Shown: positions 35,296 through 44,916, numbered from the stretch's first letter. The stretch: DNA of 64,000 bases from Roseiarcus sp963765375 (GCA_963765375.1 CAVXVZ010000005.1:496001-560000); one strand, 5' to 3'. Notes: generated by a model not told the origin, from the letters alone. A program made the numbers and translations.

Positions 35296-36349
35296 TCAAC
35301 CGATGAGGGCGTCGAGCCAGCGGGTCAGAGATTCGCCCGGTTGGGCGGGCACGGCGTACTCGGGCTTGGCGACGGTCTGCCGCGCGCGCTGGCGCGCTTC
35401 CCCCGGCGTGACGCCGTAAACCTCGTGAAACAACCGGCTGAAGGCGCTCACATTCTTGAACCCGATCTGATAGGCGATAAATCCGATCCGACGATCGGAG
35501 AACTCGGCCGCGGTAATCTCCTGATAGGCGCGGCTCAGCCGCACCTTGCGGATGTATTTCGCGATGCCGCCGGCAGGTTCGAACAGCCGGTAGAGCGAGG
35601 CCCGAGACAGGTTAAACTCGGCCGCGATCGAATTGGCGCTCAAGTCCGGCGACGCCAGTTTGCGATCGATGTAGCGGCGAATGGTCACGAACGAAGCCAG
35701 CGGCGGGGGGACAGCGGCGTCGCCGGCTCGCGCGAGCGCGGGGGCGATCGATTTGGTCGCCAGGGCGACCAGACCCTCCGCGACCGCGTCAAATTCGGCC
35801 AGCCGCATCTTTGGCGCCGACCCGGCGAAGGCCCGCATTGTTGCGCCGATGACCGCCCCTGCCGGCGACTTCGGGCTTGAGAACCAAACCGTGCAGCGCG
35901 GTTTCGTCAGAGACGAGCGGCAGAATGCGGTCGCGCACCGTCCATAGCGTCACCCAGTCCACCAATCCATCCCGCGCCGATTGACGCATCGTCAGGGACT
36001 GCGACAGGTCGAAGAACATGACATCGCCGGGATCGGCGCGCATCGCCCCGTCGCCGGCGAGCCCGGCGGCCGAGCCATTGATCTGCAGGCAGATCGCAAT
36101 CCGCCCTTGGGCCGCGCTCGCCGCCCGCCGAACGAGCGAAAGAGGCGAATTGCGACTTGCGCTCACCACGTAACGCGCCGAGGCGTGGACATCGATCTCG
36201 CCCCGGAAAGCCAACATCTCCGAGGGAGTTGCACGGACTTCGAACACCTCGCCCAGCGCGCCGCGCCACTGGACCAACAACTCCATTGGCGCGCAATCTT
36301 CGGGCTTGAGACGCAGTCGACGGAGACAGGGCGGCGGAGAACTCCCCAT
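35296..36349 (-). pseudogene. AraC-family regulator, frameshifted
   Basis: The N-terminal half (from 36349; cupin-like AraC_binding_2 region with GDVMFFDLSQSLTMRQ) ends in one frame. The C-terminal half (SLYRLFEPAGGIAKYIRKVR, IAYQIGFKNVSAFSRLFHEV, YGVTPGEARQRAR) is in another. Deleting one base near 35876-35880 joins VLSPKSPAGAVIGATMRAF and gives one protein of about 350 residues. The helix-turn-helix half is complete. Targets are unknown, and the neighbours give no clear clue. It may be a pseudogene or a sequencing artefact. Confidence 0.85.
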
Positions 36350-36796
36350 CCATTCATCCTGCGACCTTTTCAGTCAGGCCGCAAGCGCAGCAGGAACGCC
36401 GCCGAAACGATCCCGCTTGCTTCGGCCGCGGTCGCGCGTCGAATTGCGGCTCCTCGATCGACGTCCGATCGAGTTGACGGCGGAGCCCATTCGCGATAGC
36501 TGGTCGATTGCTTACTAAGGGTAAGGGCGTTCAAAACCCAATTGAGAGCGAACCCGCGAAGATCACTGGCGGCGCTGCATCGGGTGACAAAAGTTTCGCT
36601 CTTGGTTGCACGATATATTGTTATCGAGCGGCGCAAAACAACATTACCGCCAGCACCGGGAGGCCACGCCCAAGCGGGAGCGCAATGGCCGCTCAGGTTT
36701 TCTACCTCTGTCGGGTGTAGGGAATATTTGAACAGGCTGCAGCAAGGTGAAATCGGTCGGAGCGCACGCGCCCGACCCGTAAAAGCCGGGGATGGT
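36350..36796. other. 447-bp gap between araC pseudogene and acyltransferase
   Basis: No convincing gene was found. The region holds small dyads (CTTAC/GTAAG around 36512-36528 and GATCGA/TCGATC near 36455-36475) and an AT-rich patch GATATATTGTTAT near 36613-36625 that could be a promoter for the plus-strand acyltransferase. An ORF in frame with that gene extends upstream, but without family similarity. Confidence 0.4.
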
Positions 36797-37309
36797 ATGA
36801 GAACCGTTCTGCTCGGAATGAGTATGGGCCTCGATCAAGCGCTCGCCCGTCTAAACACGGGTCTCTTAAGCTCGGCGTGGGGCATGGACATCGGCTCGGG
36901 ATCCCGCATTTCGTTGACGGCCACGCTCGACAAGACCAATCCCCGCGGCGTCCATATCGGAGCCAATACCGACGTATCGGCCCGCGCCGACATCCGGGCC
37001 CATGATTCGGTCCATCTTCAGCACGTCGACACCCGGATCGGCGAGTGCTGCCATATCGGCATCGCTGCGGTCATCTATCCCGGGGTCAATGTGGGCGACG
37101 GCTGCATCGTCGCCCCCGGCGCGGTTGTCATGCGCGATGTCCCTGCCGGTTGCGTCGTCGTCGGCAACCCGGCCAGGGTGGTCGAGAAAGACCTCCGGAC
37201 CGGTAAATATGGGGTGAGGCTCGATGCGGCCGCCCGGGAAGGCCCCGATGGGCAGCCGCCGGCGCCGCGTGACGACGAAGCGCGCGACAAGGTCAGCGCT
37301 CTTTCATAG
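36797..37309 (+). CDS. Hexapeptide-repeat acyltransferase (serine/colanic-acid acetyltransferase-like)
   Basis: A 170-residue left-handed beta-helix protein. The repeated hexapeptides run from GSGSRISLTATL through VHIGANTDVSARADI and CHIGIAAVIYPGVNVGDGC to the closing VVVGNPARVVEKD, which is the usual cap of CysE/WcaB/Maa-type acetyltransferases. The catalytic His cannot be assigned with certainty. ATG at 36797 follows a GGGGAT-type site. Without a surface-polysaccharide cluster nearby, the acceptor is unknown. Confidence 0.75.
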   Translation: MRTVLLGMSMGLDQALARLNTGLLSSAWGMDIGSGSRISLTATLDKTNPRGVHIGANTDVSARADIRAHDSVHLQHVDTRIGECCHIGIAAVIYPGVNVGDGCIVAPGAVVMRDVPAGCVVVGNPARVVEKDLRTGKYGVRLDAAAREGPDGQPPAPRDDEARDKVSALS

Positions 37310-37360
37310 GCCCGCCGCGCGTCACCGCAACTCGCCGATCGCGAAGCGCGAAGCAAACGC

Positions 37361-38368
37361 TCATTTGATCGTTGAATTCTTTGCCTGCCGCTGCCTCCAC
37401 GTCGGCTTACCATCCGCGGTCGCCAGCGGCGCGGCTTCGTAGACGCCCCGCGCGACGGCGCGGGCGACGCACTCGGCGGCGAGCATGCCGATCTCGGTTA
37501 GGTCGCGAAGGTCGGGGACGCCGCTTGCCCGCCCCGTCGCCGCGGCGAAGACAACGTCGTTGTCCATAGGCGCGTGGGCGGGGCGCAGCGCGAGCGCATA
37601 GCCGTCCTGGGCCATGATCGCGACCCGCTTGACCTGGGTCGTGGTCAACGCCGCGTCGGTGACGACGACCGCAAGGTCGGTGCTCGACGGCGTGTCGGAC
37701 TTGAGGCGGAGCGTCAAGTGGTCGTCGATTTCCTGCGGGCCGAAGCCGAGGCCGCCGAATTCAGCCTGACGCTCGTAGGGCGCAGCCCAGAAATGCAAGC
37801 TTTCGCCGCGCGTCGCCCGCCCGACCGAATTGACGACCACGAGCGCGCCGACGCGAAAGCCGCTCGATGTGATGGCGCTAGCCGAGCCGAGGCCCCCTTT
37901 GAGGTTGTAGGTCGTTGCGCCATAGCCAGCGCCGGCGGTTCCGAGCGCGAAGAGGACGGCGGCGCTCGAGGCCGCCTTGAGGCCCATATCCCAATAGGGC
38001 GGCTTGCGGCCCCAGTCCTTGTCGCCGCCGTTGAGAAGATCGAACAGGCTCGCGCCCGGAACGATCGGAATGCGCGCCCCGCGGTGCTCGTAGCCGCGGC
38101 CGATCGCGGCGAGATAAGCCATCGTTCCACCCGCCGCGTCGAGTCCGAAGGCCGAGCCGCCGGAGAGAACGAAGCCGTCGACGCGCTCGATCGTCATTTC
38201 GGGCTCCAATAGCGCCGTGTCGCGCAGCGCGGGCGCGCCGCCGTTGATCGCGATCGAGGCGACCGCGGGTTCGTCGAACAGGACCACGGTGACGCCCGAG
38301 GCGAGCCTTGCGTCGTCGACCGAGCCGACCCGCACGCCGTCGACGTCGGTGATGAGATTGGCGGTCAT
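37361..38368 (-). CDS. P1-family (S58, DmpA/NylC-like) peptidase
   Basis: A 335-residue N-terminal-nucleophile hydrolase precursor. Landmarks are LITDVDGVRVGSVDD, GGSAFGLDAAGGTMAYL, GFRVGALVVVNSVGRA and DAALTTTQVKRVAIMAQDG, then RPAHAPMDNDVVFAAATG. In this family the chain cuts itself before a Thr or Ser; the candidate is the Thr in SSTDLAVVV, where relatives often have an Asn-Thr. Members hydrolyse N-terminal amino acids, beta-amino peptides or nylon oligomers. Its ATG at 38368 touches the stop of the flavin enzyme gene upstream (TGATG), so the two are co-translated. Confidence 0.87.
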   Translation of the reverse strand: MTANLITDVDGVRVGSVDDARLASGVTVVLFDEPAVASIAINGGAPALRDTALLEPEMTIERVDGFVLSGGSAFGLDAAGGTMAYLAAIGRGYEHRGARIPIVPGASLFDLLNGGDKDWGRKPPYWDMGLKAASSAAVLFALGTAGAGYGATTYNLKGGLGSASAITSSGFRVGALVVVNSVGRATRGESLHFWAAPYERQAEFGGLGFGPQEIDDHLTLRLKSDTPSSTDLAVVVTDAALTTTQVKRVAIMAQDGYALALRPAHAPMDNDVVFAAATGRASGVPDLRDLTEIGMLAAECVARAVARGVYEAAPLATADGKPTWRQRQAKNSTIK

Positions 38369-40404
38369 CAAATGTCCTTCATCAGCCGGATCGCGTCATA
38401 GACCGCGGCGTGGATGTTGCGGCTCGCCACCGCATCGCCGATCCGGAACAACCGGTAGCGACCGCCGGGATTGCTGCGCACGGTCTGCGGGCAGCCGGCG
38501 ATGAGCGCGTCATAGTCGACTTCGCCCCGGTTGACCGAGCCCGCCTTGAGTTCGAAATAGAGATCGTCCACGGGAACCGCGCCGTGCTCGACGACGATCA
38601 TGTCCGCGTCCTTCTCGACCCGCCGCCGGCCGTATTCGTCGTAGAAGACGCCGACGACGCGATTGCCGCGGCGGGCGATCAATTCCAGCCTCAAGTTCAG
38701 CGAGACCTTGGCGTCTGCGCGGCTGAAGGCGCGGAAGTAGGGCGGAAAGCTCGTGCCGCCGACATCGGGCGCGAGCGTGCGCTCCGGTGTGACGATCTCG
38801 AGCTTCGCCCCGGATTCGGCGACGAATTCGGCGGCGGTGAGACCCGGGTGAGCGCCGTTGTCGTCGTAGACGATCACTTCCCCGCTCGGCCGCGCGGCGC
38901 CCGAAAGGAGATCCCAGCTCGTCACCGCGAATTCGCCGCCGGAATCGAGGAACTCGACGTTCGGCGCGCCCCCGGTGGCGATGACGACGACGTCCGGATC
39001 GAGGCCGAGCACGTCCTCTGCGCCGGCAAAAGCATTGTAGCGAAAGGCGACCCCGAGCCGTTCGCATTCGCGCACCCTCCAGTCGACGATGCCGATGATT
39101 TCACGCCTGCGCTTGAGCGCGGCAGCGAGCACGATCTGGCCGCCGGGCTTGGCCGCGGCCTCGAGGACGACGACGTCGTGCCCGCGCTCGCCCGCGACGC
39201 GCGCCGCCTCGAGCCCGCCGGGGCCCGCGCCGACGACGACGACTTTCCTCGTCGGCCCGTTCGAGCGCGGCACGAGATGGGGTATCGCCGCCTCGCGGCC
39301 GGTTGCCGGATTGTGGATGCAGACGGCCTGGCCGGCATAAATGGAATCGATGCAATAGCCCATGCCGACGCAAGGACGGATCTCAGCTTCGCGTCCCTCG
39401 GCGATCTTCAGTGCGATGTGCGGGTCGGCCATGTGCGCGCGCGTCATGCCGACCATGTCGAGCTTGCCGCTCGCTATCGCATGGCGCGCGGTCGCGACGT
39501 CCTGGATCCGGGCGGCATGGAAGGTCGGCAGCCGCGTCTCGGAGCGCACTTCGCCGGCGAAATCGAGATGCGGGGCCGAGCGCTCGCCCATGCCGGGGAT
39601 GACGCGGCTCAGCGCCTCGTCGCTGTCGATATGGCCGCGGATGACGTTGAGGAAGTCGATCAGGCCGGAGCGGGTCAGGCGGCGGGCGATCGCCATCCCA
39701 TCGTCGCGGCTCAGGCCGCGCTCCCAGTCCTCGTCGCAGACGAGCCGGGCGCCGATGAGGAATTCGGGACCCACGCGCTTCCTGACCGCTTCGAACACCG
39801 CCATGCCGAAACGCAGGCGGTTGTCGATCGATCCGCCATATTCGTCGGCGCGCCTGTTGGTGGCCGGCGACCAGAACTGGTCGATGAGATGGCCGTAGCA
39901 CTCGAATTCGAGGCCATCGAGCCCGGCGGCCTTCACCCGCTCGGCCGCGTCGGTGTAAGCGGCGACCACGCGGGCGATGTCCCAGTCCTCCATCGCCTTG
40001 GGGAAGGCGCGATGGGCGGCTTCGCGCACAGGCGAAGGCGCGATGACCGGCAGCCAATCGTCCTTGCTCCAGCTGGTGCGGCGGCCGAGATGGGTGATCT
40101 GGATCATCACCGCGGCGCCCTTGTCGTGAACGTCGTCGGCAAGCTCCCTGAGCCACCGCACGCATTCGTCCTTGTAGAGGAGGATGTTGCCGAACGCCTG
40201 CGGACTGTCGGGCGCGACCACCGACGAGCCGCCGATCATGGTCAGCGCGATGCCGCCCCTGGCTTTTTCCGCGTGATAAAGCCGGTAGCGGGTCTTCGGC
40301 ATGCCGTCGTCGGTGTAGGCGGGCTCATGGGCGGTCGACATCAGCCGGTTGCGGAGGTTGAGCCCGCGCAGCTGGAAGGGTTGCAACAGCGGATCGACGG
40401 ACAT
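38368..40404 (-). CDS. NADH:flavin oxidoreductase, N-methylproline demethylase-like
   Basis: A 678-residue enzyme with an Old-Yellow-Enzyme FMN barrel (LLQPFQLRGLNLRNRLMST, ITHLGRRTSW, DQFWSPATNRRADEYGGSID). A 4Fe-4S segment (RPCVGMGYCIDSIYAGQAVC) and a C-terminal FAD/NAD domain (VVVVGAGPGGLEAARVAGER) follow. This is the layout of trimethylamine/histamine dehydrogenase, 2,4-dienoyl-CoA reductase and stachydrine-pathway N-methylproline demethylase; overall wording is closest to the last by memory. ATG 40404 is chosen over the extended frame. The overlapping peptidase suggests a shared role in N-methylated or amide compound use (inference). Confidence 0.85.
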   Translation of the reverse strand: MSVDPLLQPFQLRGLNLRNRLMSTAHEPAYTDDGMPKTRYRLYHAEKARGGIALTMIGGSSVVAPDSPQAFGNILLYKDECVRWLRELADDVHDKGAAVMIQITHLGRRTSWSKDDWLPVIAPSPVREAAHRAFPKAMEDWDIARVVAAYTDAAERVKAAGLDGLEFECYGHLIDQFWSPATNRRADEYGGSIDNRLRFGMAVFEAVRKRVGPEFLIGARLVCDEDWERGLSRDDGMAIARRLTRSGLIDFLNVIRGHIDSDEALSRVIPGMGERSAPHLDFAGEVRSETRLPTFHAARIQDVATARHAIASGKLDMVGMTRAHMADPHIALKIAEGREAEIRPCVGMGYCIDSIYAGQAVCIHNPATGREAAIPHLVPRSNGPTRKVVVVGAGPGGLEAARVAGERGHDVVVLEAAAKPGGQIVLAAALKRRREIIGIVDWRVRECERLGVAFRYNAFAGAEDVLGLDPDVVVIATGGAPNVEFLDSGGEFAVTSWDLLSGAARPSGEVIVYDDNGAHPGLTAAEFVAESGAKLEIVTPERTLAPDVGGTSFPPYFRAFSRADAKVSLNLRLELIARRGNRVVGVFYDEYGRRRVEKDADMIVVEHGAVPVDDLYFELKAGSVNRGEVDYDALIAGCPQTVRSNPGGRYRLFRIGDAVASRNIHAAVYDAIRLMKDI

Positions 40405-40577
40405 GCGGAGACCTCGAAGCTTCGGCCGACTATCGGAAGCGCAAGGCGCGGGGTCAATCCAGGCCGCTTTCGACGCGCGGCCCGACGGCGCTCCGCGGAT
40501 CGCGGCGAAGGAGTATAGTTCCTGGCGAGGCTGATTCGCTGGGCTTCGAAACGCGCGAACGAAGGACATCGGCGGCG

Positions 40578-41777
40578 GTGCGGGACGAACTGAACGAACC
40601 GCTGGGGCTCGCTTCCGGCGCGGCGTCCGCGGGCGGATGGCGCGCTGCTGGGCGGGCTGCTACCGGCGCCGCGGCGCTCGCGACGGCGATCGGTTTCGTC
40701 ACGCTGGCGAGGCGCAACTCCCCGCTCGGCGGTGAGCCGTTTGCGGTGGCGAAGGTCGAAGTCGCGCCGCCGGTTGCGTCTGTGGCGCCAGACTCAGGAG
40801 CGCCCGCGCACGAGGCCGCGGCGCCGCCGATCGCCTCGGCCGATCAGGTAGAGGCGGCGAGCGGAGTGAGAGTCACCCGCGCCGGCGGCGGCAGTCCACC
40901 GAATGCGCGCATCATCGATGTCGAGCGGGCGCTCGCCGTCAGGCTTGACGCTGCGCCCGACCCGCGCCTGATCGAGACGTCGCGCGCCGGCCCGCTGCCG
41001 CGCGTCGGCGCCGACGGCGCGCGGCCGTTCGAGGTCTACGCCAGGCCAGTACTGTTCGCCCCGAAACTGAAGGCCGGCGCGCCGCGGATCGCGCTTATGG
41101 TCGGGGGCCTTGGCCTCAACGCCGAGGGCGCCGAAGCTGCGATCGCCAAACTGCCGGCGGCGGTGACGCTTGGGTTTGCGCCCTATGGCGCCGCGATCGA
41201 GGAGCGCGCGGCGGAAGCGCGAGAGGCAGGGCACGAGACCGCACTGCAGGCGCCGATGGAGGACTTTTCGGATGGGACCGGAGATCCGGGGTCGCACATG
41301 CTGAAAACCTCGGTCTCCGACGCCGACAACCTCGAGTCGCTGCGCTGGCTCATGAGCCGGTTCACCGGCTATATTGCGGTGGTCAATCACCTCGGCGGCA
41401 AATTCACCGCCGACGCCAAGGAGATCTCGCCGGTTCTGATGGAAATCGCTGCACGGGGCCTCGGATATCTGGACGACGGCGCTTCGCCGCGCAGCGTCGC
41501 GCCCGACGTCGCCGCGACCCTGGCCATGCCGTCGGCGCGCGCCGACATTGTCATCGACGCCAACCCGGCGCCCGAGTCGATTGAAGCGGCGCTGGCGCGG
41601 CTCCTCGATCGCGCCCGCGAGCGAGGCTCGGCGATTGGCGTCGCCTCTGCTTCGCCGATGACCGTCGAGCGATTGGCCCGATGGGCGAACGGGCTCGAAT
41701 CGAAGGGTTTCGCTTTGGTCCCGCTCTCTGCCCTGATGTCGGCCGCGCCAAACCCATCGGCGCAATCCAAGCCTTGA
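40578..41777 (+). CDS. Divergent polysaccharide deacetylase family protein
   Basis: A 399-residue protein with an N-terminal membrane anchor (AATGAAALATAIGFVTLA) and a periplasmic divergent polysaccharide deacetylase domain (DUF610). The domain has PRIALMVGGLGLNAEGAEAA, GHETALQAPMEDFS and FTGYIAVVNHLGGKFTAD. It starts at GTG 40578. In alphaproteobacteria this gene normally lies between a ctpA protease gene and rppH; rppH is present 12 bp downstream, but ctpA is missing upstream. It is likely a cell-envelope enzyme linked to peptidoglycan remodelling. Confidence 0.88.
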   Translation: MRDELNEPLGLASGAASAGGWRAAGRAATGAAALATAIGFVTLARRNSPLGGEPFAVAKVEVAPPVASVAPDSGAPAHEAAAPPIASADQVEAASGVRVTRAGGGSPPNARIIDVERALAVRLDAAPDPRLIETSRAGPLPRVGADGARPFEVYARPVLFAPKLKAGAPRIALMVGGLGLNAEGAEAAIAKLPAAVTLGFAPYGAAIEERAAEAREAGHETALQAPMEDFSDGTGDPGSHMLKTSVSDADNLESLRWLMSRFTGYIAVVNHLGGKFTADAKEISPVLMEIAARGLGYLDDGASPRSVAPDVAATLAMPSARADIVIDANPAPESIEAALARLLDRARERGSAIGVASASPMTVERLARWANGLESKGFALVPLSALMSAAPNPSAQSKP

Positions 41778-41789
41778 GCCGATGACCGC

Positions 41790-42296
41790 ATGAGCAAAGA
41801 TCAGCCCTATCGGCCCTGCGTCGGCGTCGCTCTGGTCAACCGCGCCGGCGACGCGTTCATCGGCCACCGCAAGCGCAAACGCGGCGCCGAACTCCTGGAT
41901 TCCCGGTCGTGGCAGATGCCCCAGGGCGGCATCGACGCCGGCGAACAGCCGCTCGCCGCGGCCAGGCGCGAGCTCTGGGAGGAGACCAACGTGCGCTCGA
42001 TTGAATTGATCGCCGAGCTGCCGCGCTGGCTCAAATACGATCTGCCTGAAGCGACACGCGGACGCTGGGGCGGACGCTATCGCGGCCAGACCCAGAAATG
42101 GTTCCTGTTCCGCTTCGTCGGTCCGGACAAGGAAATCGACGTCCGCCGCCCGGCTGAAGGCGCGCACGACGCCGAGTTCGACGACTGGCGCTGGGAGCGC
42201 TTCGAGCGGCTGCCGGAGCTCGTCGTGCCGTTCAAACGCGATGTCTACGAGGCGGTCGCCGAAGCCTTCGCGCCGTTGGCGAAGCCAAGCGCGTAG
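41790..42296 (+). CDS. rppH: RNA 5'-pyrophosphohydrolase
   Basis: A 168-residue Nudix hydrolase. The Nudix box runs from GGIDAGEQPLAAARRELWEE to TNV, with all the Glu ligands. Also present are RPCVGVALVNRAGDAFIGHR at the N-terminus and WGGRYRGQTQKWFLFRFVG. It removes pyrophosphate from mRNA 5' ends and so starts RNase-E-dependent decay. It is co-directional with the deacetylase gene 12 bp upstream and probably co-transcribed with it. Confidence 0.93.
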   Translation: MSKDQPYRPCVGVALVNRAGDAFIGHRKRKRGAELLDSRSWQMPQGGIDAGEQPLAAARRELWEETNVRSIELIAELPRWLKYDLPEATRGRWGGRYRGQTQKWFLFRFVGPDKEIDVRRPAEGAHDAEFDDWRWERFERLPELVVPFKRDVYEAVAEAFAPLAKPSA

Positions 42297-42711
42297 CTCA
42301 AATCTGGCGGCATACGCACCTTAAGACAGCGAAACGGACAAAAACCGACGAAAACGAAAACGCTTTCCTTTGCTTTCTTTTACTTTTTGGAATCGAGACT
42401 TTTCAAAGCGTTATGGCCAATTCAACTCATTTTTCTCCGCTCCACTATCCTTACGCGGCCTTGCCGCCGCCTTGCCCGGCCATGGCTCGATGCGTGTTTC
42501 CATTGGGCTCACAATACACCAGATTTCTGCTTTTGGCAAGCAAATGTTATGACGCCTGTTTTTCAGACATGGCGCCTTCGGCTTGCGCGATGACACAGAG
42601 GATCATCAGAACTCGCCGGTGAGGCGATTGAAGTTGCGCCCGTGGCGCCCGGAGCCCCGGCCCATCCTCGGCCCATTGAAACCCCCTGGAGCCGAGCCTC
42701 ATACGCATGGG
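42297..42711. other. 415-bp gap after rppH
   Basis: No gene was recognised. The first part is A-rich (GACAAAAACCGACGAAAACG), then T-rich. At 42391-42419 it carries AATCGAGACTTTTCAAAGCG, a close relative of the motif at 3968-3995. Short ORFs on both strands lack family similarity. Confidence 0.45.
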
Positions 42712-43035
42712 CTACCTGCCGGCTTTGACCGATGCGATCGCGTCCGCCATCGCCTCATCCATCTTCTTCCGCAGGCGGTGATCGGAAAGGTCGGCGTCAC
42801 GGCCGGCAAGGTACGTCTTGAGCGCAGCGGCGACCTCGTCGTCGCTCTTGCCGACCTGCGCGGCGACGAATTCATGGGTGTAATTATCCGCCTCCGACGG
42901 AGTTAGCCCCTTCATCCCGGCAGCCCAGAGAGCGAGCGCCTTGTTGCGCCGGGCGATCGCCTTGAAGCGCAAGTCCTCATCGTGGGCGAATCGCTTTTCG
43001 AAGGTGTTCTCGCGTTCGTCGAATGCGTCCGACAT
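42712..43035 (-). CDS. F1-ATPase inhibitor zeta subunit (DUF1476)
   Basis: A 107-residue cytosolic protein with the zeta-family pattern: MSDAFDERENTFEKRFAHDE, RFKAIARRNKALALWAAGMK and the four-helix C-terminal part. In Paracoccus the homologue binds F1 and blocks ATP hydrolysis through its N-terminal region, an alphaproteobacterial analogue of mitochondrial IF1. The ATG at 43035 starts directly at the inhibitory segment. The 196 bp upstream to the HIT gene show nothing else. Confidence 0.9.
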   Translation of the reverse strand: MSDAFDERENTFEKRFAHDEDLRFKAIARRNKALALWAAGMKGLTPSEADNYTHEFVAAQVGKSDDEVAAALKTYLAGRDADLSDHRLRKKMDEAMADAIASVKAGR

Positions 43036-43231
43036 GACGGCCTCCGTCACTTCAGCGAAGTCGGACGCTGCCGAGGCCTCGCGGCGGCGGCAGCGCGCTT
43101 CCTGGGCCGTTGTCGGCCGGATGGTGGGGAAAGGTTATGACGGTTTCCGCCGCGCCGCGCAATGCGGTCTCATTCGCCGGAAAGGGCCACGCGACCGGTC
43201 GCCGTCTCGTCTTCCGAGTTGAGCGCCCCGC

Positions 43232-43639
43232 CTACAACCAAAGGCCCGCCTTGGCCGCCGCGATCAGCGCCCGCGCGTCGGCTTCTTCGTATCGACGGGC
43301 GGCGCCATGGCCCCAGATCGGCCCGGGCCAGGCGGGGTCGCCGATCGTTCGAGCGACGACATGCAGATGAAATTGGCGGACGACGTTGCCGAGCGCGCCG
43401 AGGTTGATCTTGTGCGCGCCGGTATGAGCCTTGAGAAAGCCCGCCGCCGACGCCGCCTCGTCGATCAGTTGGCTCCGGTCCGCCGCCTCGAGGTCGGTCA
43501 GCTCGACAACTCCTTCACGCCGAGGGACCAGGATGAGCCAAGGCCAACTGGCGTCGTTCATCAGGAGGACGCGTGTGAGCGTCATATCGCCGACGAGGAA
43601 TGCATCGACCGCGAGCTTATCGTCGAGCGCGAAGCTCAT
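43232..43639 (-). CDS. HIT-family nucleotide hydrolase
   Basis: A 135-residue histidine-triad protein beginning MSFALDDKLAVDAFLVGDM. The active-site segment is QFHLHVVAR (His 91 and 93); the third triad His is Val, a known variant in this bacterial subfamily, and the nucleophilic middle His is kept. Likely substrates are dinucleoside polyphosphates or nucleoside phosphoramidates. Its ATG overlaps the deoB stop (ATGA), so both are one transcription unit. Confidence 0.88.
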   Translation of the reverse strand: MSFALDDKLAVDAFLVGDMTLTRVLLMNDASWPWLILVPRREGVVELTDLEAADRSQLIDEAASAAGFLKAHTGAHKINLGALGNVVRQFHLHVVARTIGDPAWPGPIWGHGAARRYEEADARALIAAAKAGLWL

Positions 43640-44868
43640 GCCTTCCAGGCCGTCCCATGCGGTCCGCTCGGCAGGCCGAGCTTCATCGCGATCGTCTCGG
43701 CGACGTCGGCAAGGCTGGCGCGGGCGCCAATCGGGCCAGCGGCCGCGCCGCCGCCAAAGGCGAGGATTGGCACGTGCTCGCGGGTGTGATCGAAGCCGCG
43801 GAAGGTCGGATCGTTGCCGTGGTCGGCGGTGATGACGCAAAAGTCTTGCGGCCGCAGCGCGGCTTCGATGGCGCCCAGGCGGGTATCGAACGCCTCGAGG
43901 CAGGCCGCATAGCCGGTAACGTCGCGGCGGTGGCCCCATTCAGTGTCGAAATCGACCAGATTGACGAAGATGACGCCGCCGTCCGCGGTCGTCGCCAGCG
44001 CCTCGAGGAGAAGGTCGATGTTGGCGTCGTTGCTCTTGCCCTTGCGCTCGTCCCCGGTGTCGCGATGGGCGAAGATGTCGCCGATCTTGCCGATCGAGAC
44101 GACTGAACGGCCCGCGCGCGCGGCCCGCTGCAAAAGATTGCCGTTGGGCGGGGAAACCGCGAAATCCCTGCGATTGGCGGTGCGGACGAAGTCCTTGGCG
44201 GTCCCGCCGACGAAAGGTCGGGCGATGACCCGACCGATGTTGAGCGGATCGCAGAGGCGACGCGCGATGCGGCAAAGATCATAGAGCCGCTCGAGCCCGA
44301 AGGCCTGCTCGTGCGCAGCGATCTGGAGCACAGAATCGGCGGAGGTGTAGCAGATCGGCTTCAAGGTTCGCAGGTGCTCCTCGCCATAGTCTGCGATCAC
44401 CGCGGTGCCCGAGGCGTGGCGATTGGCGAGAATCCCGGCAAGCTTGCCTTCGGCGATGAGCGCCTCGGTCAGCGCTTCGGGAAGGGCGGGGATCGTCTCC
44501 GGGAAATAGCCCCAATCGAAGTCGACCGGCGTTCCGGCAAGCTCCCAGTGGCCGGAGGGCGTGTCCTTGCCGCGCGAAGTCTCGACGCCAAAGCCCCACT
44601 GTCCGCGCGGCTCAGGGAGCGCAAAGCCCGGCGGCGCGCGGCCGGTCGAGGCCTTCATCGCATGGCCGAGCCCGAGCGCCTCCAGGCGCGGCAGCCTCAA
44701 GGGCCCGCGCCTCACGCCGTCGCGATCGCCTCGCCCGCCGGCGCAGGCTTCGGCGATGTGGCCGAGGGTGTCCGCGCCCGCGTCGCCGTAAGCCTCGGCG
44801 TCCTCGGCGCCGCCGCAGCCGACCGAATCGAGGACGATGAGAATCGCGCGGCCAAGCGTCGAAGTCAT
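43636..44868 (-). CDS. deoB: Phosphopentomutase
   Basis: A 410-residue DeoB of the alkaline-phosphatase superfamily. The metal-binding N-terminus is AILIVLDSVGCGGAED, the phosphorylated residue lies in GKDTPSGHWELAG, and the second metal site in FCVITADHGNDPTF. It interconverts ribose (or deoxyribose) 1- and 5-phosphate in nucleoside salvage. Set to start at ATG 44868 (MTSTLGRAIL). It overlaps the HIT gene by 4 bp. Confidence 0.94.
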   Translation of the reverse strand: MTSTLGRAILIVLDSVGCGGAEDAEAYGDAGADTLGHIAEACAGGRGDRDGVRRGPLRLPRLEALGLGHAMKASTGRAPPGFALPEPRGQWGFGVETSRGKDTPSGHWELAGTPVDFDWGYFPETIPALPEALTEALIAEGKLAGILANRHASGTAVIADYGEEHLRTLKPICYTSADSVLQIAAHEQAFGLERLYDLCRIARRLCDPLNIGRVIARPFVGGTAKDFVRTANRRDFAVSPPNGNLLQRAARAGRSVVSIGKIGDIFAHRDTGDERKGKSNDANIDLLLEALATTADGGVIFVNLVDFDTEWGHRRDVTGYAACLEAFDTRLGAIEAALRPQDFCVITADHGNDPTFRGFDHTREHVPILAFGGGAAAGPIGARASLADVAETIAMKLGLPSGPHGTAWKA

Positions 44869-44916
44869 CGCCGCGGCCACGATGCGTCCTCTGGAGCAGC
44901 TGCAGCAGCAATCCCC

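Noticed and set aside
38410..40518. 702-codon plus frame opposite the flavoenzyme
   Set aside because: Antisense shadow of a gene with strong FMN and FAD motifs.
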